Below, piece by piece: positions 41,357-46,694 of a stretch of 46,694 nucleotides of DNA (positions are counted from its first letter, which is position 1; each line of letters begins with the position of its first letter). This stretch comes from Planctomycetota bacterium. GTDB lineage: Bacteria; Planctomycetota; MHYJ01; WSZJ01. A program made the position numbers and the translations under genes. The notes beneath the pieces are model-generated. The model saw only the letters and a list, made by a program, of their open reading frames with translations, was not told the DNA's origin and ran no database searches. The stretch is from contig WSZJ01000018.1 of the NCBI GenBank assembly GCA_009773755.1, forward strand, positions 1 to 46,694. The letters are read 5' to 3'.

Positions 41357-41604
41357 GGGTAGGTTGAATTGAACGAGCTCGAAATGCGAAGCGAGGCCTC
41401 CTCTCTCACCGACTGCCTCCGATGCACCGGAGTCGAGCAGCCAACGTTCAAGTTGCCGGCCTTCGTTTTGCGCCGAGGTGGATACCTCGTGATTCGAACT
41501 CTCTCGAAGGAGGGGTGCGATTCGTTCTTGAACCGCGTCATCGCAGAGTGGATTCTCGGCTCCGAAGGGCTGCCCGGCCTTGAGGTGCTTTCCAGCTGGC
41601 TCAT
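41275..41604 (-). pseudogene. hicA toxin remnant downstream of hicB
   Basis: The ATG at 41604 overlaps the hicB stop (ATGA), as in intact hicBA operons of this type, and the first residues MSQLEST match the MSQWxST start of HicA proteins recalled for this HicB class. A stretch RIHSAMTRFKNESH can be lined up with the RIGW-x-KRQxGSH region, but the GSH core is altered and the rest of the frame (to 41275) has no HicA character and runs into the end of the upstream convergent gene. It is probably decayed. Confidence 0.5.
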
Positions 41605-41807
41605 GCGGCGGCGAAGGAAATACTCAAGAGTTCTGGACCGGCCTCACTCTGTTCAATGCGGTCGGCGACCATGCGCAGGGCGAGAGCCTGCACCTTCGCG
41701 CGGGCGTCGTCCGGCGAAGAGCCATAGGCGAGCGCGCCAGAAAGTTCGACGACTTCGGCAATCCAGCGGCCGTCGGACTCCTGTTCCATCTCGATCGTGT
41801 AGACCAT
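41601..41807 (-). CDS. hicB: HicB-family antitoxin
   Basis: 68 residues. MVYTIEMEQESDGRWIAEVVELSGALAYGSSPDDARAKVQALALRM is the short HicB form (DUF1902/HicB-like partial RNase H fold) without a DNA-binding tail. In intact modules it neutralises a HicA mRNA interferase encoded just downstream; here the downstream ORF looks decayed, so this may be an orphan antitoxin. The P-type ATPase gene lies 42 bp upstream on the same strand. Confidence 0.8.
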   Translation of the reverse strand: MVYTIEMEQESDGRWIAEVVELSGALAYGSSPDDARAKVQALALRMVADRIEQSEAGPELLSISFAAA

Positions 41808-41849
41808 GCGCCGAATTCTATCATTCCGGGCGCGGGAAGGACCCTCGCT

Positions 41850-43997
41850 TCAGGCCCTTCTCAATCTCAGCGAGTTCATCACCACGCTTACGCTCGAGAA
41901 TGCCATCGCCAGCGCGGCAAGCATCGGGTTGAGCCAGCCGAGGGCAGCAGCGGGGATGAGGACGAGGTTGTAGAAGAACGCCCAGAAGAGATTCTGGCGG
42001 ATGGTGCGCAGGGTGCGCGCGCTAAGGTTGATGGCGGTTTCGACGTCGCGGATGTCGCCGCGGACAAGGACGATGTGTCCGGCCTCGGCGGCGATGTCGG
42101 TTCCCGTGCCCATGGCGATGCCGACGTCGGCGGTGGCGAGGGCGGGAGCGTCGTTGATGCCGTCGCCGACCATGGCGACGGGGCCGGCGGACTGGAGCTC
42201 GGTGATCTTCGCGGCCTTCTCTTTCGGGAGGACTTGCGCGATGACGAGGTCGATGCCAGCCTGCTTCGCGACGGATTCAGCGGTGACAGCGTTGTCGCCG
42301 GTGAGCATCGCGACGGCGAGGCCGCGGCGCTTGAGGGAAGCGACGGCTTCGCGGGCGGCGGGGCGGACGGGGTCGGCGATGGCGAAGGCGCCGAGGAGGG
42401 TTTCCTCCCGGGCGGCGGCGACGACGGTTCGGCCTTCGGCACGGTGGCGTTTCACGAACGCTTCGGCAGGCGCGACTGCAATTCCGCGGCCGGCGAGGAA
42501 TTCGGGGGAGCCGACCACGATCGTGCGCCCCTGGACCGTCGCCTCGACGCCGCTTCCCGAATAGGAAAAAAAATCGTCGGGCTCGGGAGAGCCCGATGTT
42601 TTTATTTCTGCGAAGCGGACGATTGCGCGGGCGAGCGGGTGTTCGCTTCGCTTTTCGGCGGCGAGCGCGAGCGGGAGGAGGTCGGGGTTCAGCGTGAGGA
42701 CGTCGACGACTTCGGGCCGTCCCTCGGTCAGCGTGCCGGTCTTGTCGAACACGATCGTCTTCAGCTTGTGCGCGACTTCCAGCGCTTCCCCGCCCCGGAT
42801 GAGGATCCCTTTTTCGGCGCCGCGGCCTATGCCGGCCATCACCGCTGTCGGCGTCGCAAGGCCGAGCGCGCACGGGCACGCGATCACGAGGACGGCGACG
42901 GCGGGAAGGAAGCCGGCAGCCGAGTCATGCTTCGCGATCCACCAGCCGGCAAACGTCGCAGCCGCCGCGAAGATCACGAACGGGACGAAGACGCCCGCGG
43001 CGCGGTCCGCAAGCCGCTCGACCGGCGCCTTGCGGGATTGGGCTTCCTCGACTGCGCGGACGATCTGCGCGAGCAAGGTCTCGGCGCCGACGCGCGTCGC
43101 CTTGAAGAGCAGCGAGCCGCTTCCGTTGACGGTGCCGCCCGTAACCGGGTCGCCTGCGCGGCGGGTGACGGGCATGGATTCGCCGGTGACCATGGATTCG
43201 TCGATCGGCGACTCCCCTTCCACGACTTCTCCGTCGACCGGAAGCCGCTCGCCGGGGCGGACGCGCAGTAGGTCGCCGGGGCGGACGCGCTCGACCGGGA
43301 CTTCGGATTCGGCGGCGCCGACTACGACGCGCGCCGTGGCGGGACGCAGTTCCATGAGCTTGCGGATCGCGGCGCCCGCCCGCCTCCGGGCGCGCGCTTC
43401 CAGCGTGCGGCCGAGCAGGATCAGGGCGATGATCGTCGCGGCGGTTTCGAAATAAAGACCGTGGCCGTGCCCCAGCGCCGCCGCGAGCGAGACCAGGAAC
43501 GACGCCCACGTGCCGACCGCCACCAGCGTGTTCATGTCGGCGGCGAGGTGACGCGCGGAAGCGATCGCGCCGCGCAGGAAGGGCCACCCGCACCAGAGCT
43601 GAACCGGAGTTGCGATGGCGAGGAGGATCCAGCGAAGCGGCGGGTCGTGGACGAGGTGCTTGCCGTGACCGAGGAACATTTCGTCCATCGAGAGGACCAT
43701 CAGCGCCGCGGCTCCCGCGAGCGCGACCGGCAGCCGCAAATCGCCGCCCGAGGCCTCCCCGGCCGCCGGCGGAGCGCCTGCTTCGACGACCGACGCCTCG
43801 TACCCGGCGCCGCTCACCGCCGCAACAAGGGCGTCCGCGTCGATCCCGGGCGCCTCGACCGACGCGCGCTCCGTGGCCAGGTTGACGTCCGCACGCGTCA
43901 CCCCCGGAACCGCGCGCAACGCGTCCTGCACGCGACCCACGCAACTCGCGCAGTGCATGCCCTTGAGCGCCAGCGAAATTCGGCCGGGGGCAACCAT
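41850..43997 (-). CDS. copA: Copper-type P1B ATPase
   Basis: 715 residues from ATG 43997. An N-terminal heavy-metal-associated domain (MHCASC, Cys16 and Cys19) is followed by membrane helices, the actuator motif MVTGESMPV, the metal-binding [15 protein letters not shown], the phosphorylation site [10 protein letters not shown], the SEHPLA nucleotide-binding motif of P1B pumps, and [11 protein letters not shown]. The CPC helix and MHCASC domain point to Cu+ export. No copper regulator or chaperone gene is adjacent. The upstream frame to 44111 is non-coding. Confidence 0.93.
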   Translation of the reverse strand: MVAPGRISLALKGMHCASCVGRVQDALRAVPGVTRADVNLATERASVEAPGIDADALVAAVSGAGYEASVVEAGAPPAAGEASGGDLRLPVALAGAAALMVLSMDEMFLGHGKHLVHDPPLRWILLAIATPVQLWCGWPFLRGAIASARHLAADMNTLVAVGTWASFLVSLAAALGHGHGLYFETAATIIALILLGRTLEARARRRAGAAIRKLMELRPATARVVVGAAESEVPVERVRPGDLLRVRPGERLPVDGEVVEGESPIDESMVTGESMPVTRRAGDPVTGGTVNGSGSLLFKATRVGAETLLAQIVRAVEEAQSRKAPVERLADRAAGVFVPFVIFAAAATFAGWWIAKHDSAAGFLPAVAVLVIACPCALGLATPTAVMAGIGRGAEKGILIRGGEALEVAHKLKTIVFDKTGTLTEGRPEVVDVLTLNPDLLPLALAAEKRSEHPLARAIVRFAEIKTSGSPEPDDFFSYSGSGVEATVQGRTIVVGSPEFLAGRGIAVAPAEAFVKRHRAEGRTVVAAAREETLLGAFAIADPVRPAAREAVASLKRRGLAVAMLTGDNAVTAESVAKQAGIDLVIAQVLPKEKAAKITELQSAGPVAMVGDGINDAPALATADVGIAMGTGTDIAAEAGHIVLVRGDIRDVETAINLSARTLRTIRQNLFWAFFYNLVLIPAAALGWLNPMLAALAMAFSSVSVVMNSLRLRRA

Positions 43998-44115
43998 GTC
44001 CCGATGATAGTCCGTCGCAAGGGTCCGCGCAGAGGGAAGTTGCGGCGGCTGACGTCCGGAGGGGCGGCGACGGCCATCTCCCGCCCCTTCCACGAAATCC
44101 CTTCCCCACAACGAC

Positions 44116-44134
44116 TTGCGAAGATTCTTCGCAA
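44116..44134. promoter_or_regulatory. Perfect 8-nt palindrome upstream of the HU promoter
   Basis: TTGCGAAG-ATT-CTTCGCAA ends 8 bp before the -35 box of the HU/IHF gene, a position typical of an activator or autoregulator site. No U run follows, and it is far from the copA start, so an intrinsic terminator is unlikely. Confidence 0.5.
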
Positions 44135-44142
44135 AAAGCCGC

Positions 44143-44172
44143 TTGACTCACCCCCCTGCGGAGGCTTATGTT
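44143..44172 (+). promoter_or_regulatory. Sigma70-type promoter of the HU/IHF gene
   Basis: TTGACT (44143-44148) and TATGTT (44167-44172) are separated by 18 bp; TTATGT one base earlier gives 17. They lie 75 bp before the GTG start. Confidence 0.65.
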
Positions 44173-44233
44173 CTTCCTCTGTACTTAAATCGTTTTAGTT
44201 CCGCGCTTTAGAAGCGACGTCCCGACGCAAGTT

Positions 44234-44240
44234 AAGGAGG
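44234..44240 (+). promoter_or_regulatory. Strong ribosome binding site deciding the HU start
   Basis: AAGGAGG 7 nt before GTG 44248 fixes this non-ATG start and suggests high expression. Confidence 0.85.
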
Positions 44241-44247
44241 AGTCCCC

Positions 44248-44520
44248 GTGACGAAGAAGGACATCGTCAAAACTCTCGCCGACCGGTTCACGCTGTCGCA
44301 GGTCGACGCGAAGAAAGTCGTCCAGGGGACGTTCGATGCCATCCTTGAGACCCTCATCGCCAACGGGCGCATTGAACTGCGAAATTTCGGCGTCTTCGAA
44401 GTCAAGATGCGCAAGGCGCGCAAGGCGCGCAACCCGAGAACCGGCGCCGAGGTTTTTGTGGCTGAGAAGCGGGTGGTGACCTTCAAGCCCGGCCGGATGA
44501 TGGAAGAAAAGATCAAGTAG
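44248..44520 (+). CDS. HU/IHF-family DNA-bending protein
   Basis: 90 residues, full family length. N-terminal helices [26 protein letters not shown], the beta core [26 protein letters not shown] with the arm-tip RNPRTG motif, and [19 protein letters not shown]. It binds and bends DNA as a dimer. It has its own promoter and a strong Shine-Dalgarno sequence. Its last 8 nt overlap the 3' end of dapB on the opposite strand. Confidence 0.95.
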   Translation: MTKKDIVKTLADRFTLSQVDAKKVVQGTFDAILETLIANGRIELRNFGVFEVKMRKARKARNPRTGAEVFVAEKRVVTFKPGRMMEEKIK

Positions 44521-45322
44521 CCCGCGCCTGCTCCATTCCCAGCGCTTCCTCAATCCTGTAGTACCCCGCCTTCGCCCCCGCCAGCCAGCAGGCCGCGCGC
44601 ACCGCGCCGCGAGCGAACGTATCGCGGGTTGAAGCGCGATGGACGATTTCGATGCGCTCTCCCATCCCCGCGAAGGTGATCGTGTGCTCACCGACAATAT
44701 CCCCTGCGCGCACCGCGTGGATTCCGATCTCCCTGTCGGTCCGGGCGCCGACGTCGCCGCGCCGCCCGTCGCGCCGCTCCTTCTCGAGATCTCGCCCGAG
44801 CGCCTCCGCGACGCGTTGCGCGAGCGTGAGAGCCGTGCCCGACGGCGCGTCCTTTTTCATGCGGTGGTGCGCCTCGACGATTTCGACGTCGTACGCGTCA
44901 CCGAGAACTTTCGCCGCTTCCGCCGCCAGCCGGAACAGCAGATTCGCGCCGACCGAGACGTTCGAGGCGACGCAGACCGGGATTCTTTTCCCGGCGGCCT
45001 TCAGCGCCTCGTGCGTCGGGCCATCAAGCCCCGTCGTCCCCACGAGTATCGGCACGCCGAGCTTCACGCATTCCGCAAGCCGCGCGGCGGTCGCAGAGGC
45101 GTGCGAGAAATCGATCAGAACGTCTACCTTCCGCGACAGCGCCGCTTCAATCGGCACTCCGCGCTTCGCCTGCCCCAGCGCCTCCCCGACGTCCTTCCCC
45201 GCCCCCGGATGCCCCTCGCGCTCGATCGCCGCGGCCAAACGGCACCCCGCCTCGCCCGCGAGCACGGCAAGGACCCGCTCCCCCATCTTGCCGCACGCGC
45301 CGCCGACCGCGATGTCCAGCAC
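44513..45322 (-). CDS. dapB: 4-hydroxy-tetrahydrodipicolinate reductase
   Basis: 269 residues from GTG 45322 ([14 protein letters not shown], the expected dinucleotide-binding start); a CGAAGG element precedes it, and it lies 14 nt after the upstream stop. GTG 45358 is an alternative that would overlap the upstream gene. Motifs: [28 protein letters not shown], and [16 protein letters not shown] with the catalytic His and Lys. It reduces the DapA product with NAD(P)H in lysine and diaminopimelate synthesis. The C-terminus is convergent with the HU gene. Confidence 0.93.
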   Translation of the reverse strand: MLDIAVGGACGKMGERVLAVLAGEAGCRLAAAIEREGHPGAGKDVGEALGQAKRGVPIEAALSRKVDVLIDFSHASATAARLAECVKLGVPILVGTTGLDGPTHEALKAAGKRIPVCVASNVSVGANLLFRLAAEAAKVLGDAYDVEIVEAHHRMKKDAPSGTALTLAQRVAEALGRDLEKERRDGRRGDVGARTDREIGIHAVRAGDIVGEHTITFAGMGERIEIVHRASTRDTFARGAVRAACWLAGAKAGYYRIEEALGMEQARAT

Positions 45323-45335
45323 CGCCTTCGGACCG

Positions 45336-46484
45336 CTAGTCGGCTTTCTTGTCGCCACCTTTCCCCCTCTTCGCCCCGCCACCGTCCTCCGCAATCCGCT
45401 TCAGCACTTCGTCGATCTGCACGTACTTCCCGACCAGGTCCACGATGTAGTTGATCTTCGCGCTGTCCCACGGGCTGATCTTCACCACCAGGTTGTGCAC
45501 CCGGCTGGCCGTCGCGTACGAGTCGCTCTTCACGACCATCACAGGCACGCTGGTCCGTTTGATGAGCTCGAGGATGTTCTTCCGCGGGTAGATGTCGCCG
45601 GTGAGGACGAGGCCGGCGAGGGAGAAGCGGTTTTTCTGGTCGACGAGGCTCATGGAGAGGGCGGCGAGGATCATGTCCTCCCGGTCGCCGGGGGTGATGA
45701 GGAGGCAGGCGCCCTCGAACTTGTCCATGGCGTTGTGCGGGGTCATGGCGCCGATGAGGACGTTTCCGATGCGCGTGTTGAGTGCGGACTCGCCGTTGAT
45801 CAGGTCGCCGCGGAACTCCTCGAGGACCTGCAGGACGGTCGGGGTGTACAGGTCGCGCTCGTAGGGGATGGCGCCGAGAAGCGGCACGTCGTTCTCGGCG
45901 AGGATCTTGCGGGCGACCTTGTCGATGCGTTCCATTTCGCCGGGGTAGACCTTGTTGATGACGACGCCGAGGAGGCCGACGCCCTGGGCCTCGAAGAACT
46001 TCTTGTTGAGGAGGATGTCGTCGATCGGCTGGCCGACGCCGCCGGAAGCGACGAGGAGCACCTTGGCGTTGAGGAGTTTGGCCATGTCCGCGTTGGAGAC
46101 TCCCCAGCTGGCCCCGACCGCGGCGTGTCCGGTCCCCTCGATGACGACGAACTCCTTGTCCTGGGCGACGCGGTCGTAAGCGCGCCTGACCCGGTCGATC
46201 AGCCCCTGCCGCGCCGACGCCGACGCAAACTGGTCCGGGAATCCGGGCTTGAGCGTCACCGGGTTCATGTCCTCGATGTTGCAGTGCACGCGGCAGGCGC
46301 GCTCGATGAGGAGCGTGTCCTCGTCGATCGACCGGGAATTCCCGGCGTCGATGTCCGCGGTCCCGACCGGCTTGATGAACCCGATGCGCTTGCCCTTTTT
46401 CACGAACGCCGCGGTGAGCCCCAGCGTGAGCGCGGTCTTGCCTTCGTTCGGCCGCGTGGCCGTGATGAAGATGTTGCGTGACAT
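45336..46484 (-). CDS. BioD-like/DRTGG-domain P-loop protein
   Basis: 382 residues from ATG 46484, set by GAGAGGAGGG 4-6 nt upstream. The N-terminal 220 or so residues are a dethiobiotin-synthetase-like P-loop NTPase (ITATRPNEGKTALTLGL, FIKPVGT, VVIEGTGHAAVGA). The next part is a DRTGG-type domain (VLIGAMTPHNAMDKFEGACLLITPGDRED to VVKSDSYATASRVHN). The same two modules form the N-terminal half of long phosphotransacetylases, but no Pta catalytic domain is present, so a regulatory or sensing role is likely. It is followed by dapB on the same strand. Confidence 0.85.
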   Translation of the reverse strand: MSRNIFITATRPNEGKTALTLGLTAAFVKKGKRIGFIKPVGTADIDAGNSRSIDEDTLLIERACRVHCNIEDMNPVTLKPGFPDQFASASARQGLIDRVRRAYDRVAQDKEFVVIEGTGHAAVGASWGVSNADMAKLLNAKVLLVASGGVGQPIDDILLNKKFFEAQGVGLLGVVINKVYPGEMERIDKVARKILAENDVPLLGAIPYERDLYTPTVLQVLEEFRGDLINGESALNTRIGNVLIGAMTPHNAMDKFEGACLLITPGDREDMILAALSMSLVDQKNRFSLAGLVLTGDIYPRKNILELIKRTSVPVMVVKSDSYATASRVHNLVVKISPWDSAKINYIVDLVGKYVQIDEVLKRIAEDGGGAKRGKGGDKKAD

Positions 46485-46590
46485 GTTCCCTCCTCTCAAG
46501 GGGGCGGCAAAATAGCAAAGGACCAGAGGGGCTGCAAGTTACAGCGGTGAGCGAGCGCGGCAAAGCCGCGCAAGAGGCCTGTCTTCAAGA

Positions 46591-46663
46591 AGCGGGTGAT
46601 GGGGCTCGAACCCACAACGGCCAGCTTGGAAGGCTGGCGCTCTGCCAATTGAGCTACACCCGC
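46591..46663 (-). tRNA. tRNA-Gly (anticodon TCC)
   Basis: 73 nt on the minus strand. The acceptor stem GCGGGTG/CACCCGC, D-arm, anticodon stem CCAGC/GCTGG with loop CTTCCAA (anticodon TCC) and a T-arm with GGTTCGAGCCC are all intact. No encoded CCA. Confidence 0.95.
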
Positions 46664-46694
46664 GCAGGCGTGTGGGACTTGATGAACGGGGAAA

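Noticed and set aside
41470-41560. Possible tRNA fragment (GAGTTCGAATC on the minus strand)
   Set aside because: The T-loop-like string lacks a pairing stem, and no acceptor or anticodon arm is found.
41369-43271. Plus-strand ORFs opposite hicB and the P-type ATPase
   Set aside because: Their composition is antisense shadow; hicB and the ATPase motifs are on the minus strand.
1-46694. CRISPR array
   Set aside because: The repeats present are short tandem or inverted units without regularly spaced unique spacers, and no cas genes are visible.
1-46694. Insertion sequence or transposase
   Set aside because: No transposase or integrase motif was seen in any real ORF; the repeats look non-coding.

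Overview
This is 46.7 kb of high-GC bacterial chromosome with densely packed genes, many secreted or lipoprotein-type proteins and several dispersed inverted repeats. The mix (three CAP-domain secreted proteins, low-complexity secreted proteins, a compact nuo operon without nuoI, and 9-nt repeats that read as Arg-Gly-His-Arg-Glu-like peptides) suggests an uncultured Planctomycetota-like bacterium or a nearby phylum. This placement is a guess from gene style; there is no rRNA here to confirm it.

Layout. (1) 1-8064: three same-strand genes with a biological-conflict or signalling character. They are the C-terminal part of an AAA/STAND ATPase with a long TPR-type tail, a protein that fuses an isochorismatase-like domain lacking its catalytic residues to an APH/kinase-like domain, and a PD-(D/E)xK nuclease-NACHT NTPase. 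The last looks lower in GC than its surroundings. (2) 8065-18753: two tandem CAP-domain secreted paralogs, a thioredoxin-domain (DUF255/YyaL-type) lipoprotein gene broken by a frameshift, an AMP-forming acyl/acetyl-CoA synthetase, an unknown protein, a Nudix protein, and an exported alpha/beta hydrolase with Gly where the nucleophile Ser should be. (3) 18979-32623: a complex I operon in the order nuoA-B-C-D-E-F-G-H-J-K-L-M-N, nearly all joined by ATGA/GTGA/TGATG overlaps, ending in an SRPBCC gene and a hairpin terminator. nuoI is absent, and an inverted repeat sits between nuoF and nuoG inside a 45-codon ORF that overlaps both neighbours. (4) 32678-38587: low-complexity secreted proteins, a third CAP protein, two sugar/nucleotidyl-transferase-type genes, a one-helix zinc-motif microprotein and a TPR-like membrane protein. 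(5) 38713-46663: leucyl aminopeptidase, an exported unknown, a decayed hicBA module, a copper-type P1B ATPase, an HU/IHF-family protein with a clear promoter, dapB, a BioD-like/DRTGG protein and tRNA-Gly(TCC).

Two classes of short-unit repeats recur at gene boundaries: 9-nt CACAGAG-type units in inverted pairs (two loci), and 6-7-nt AACTCC-type units (five loci, two of them inverted pairs). One copy supplies part of a predicted signal peptide, one forms the nuoF-nuoG spacer, and one contains the pepA stop codon. The items most worth a second look are the conflict-type gene set at the left edge and these repeats embedded in functional gene boundaries.
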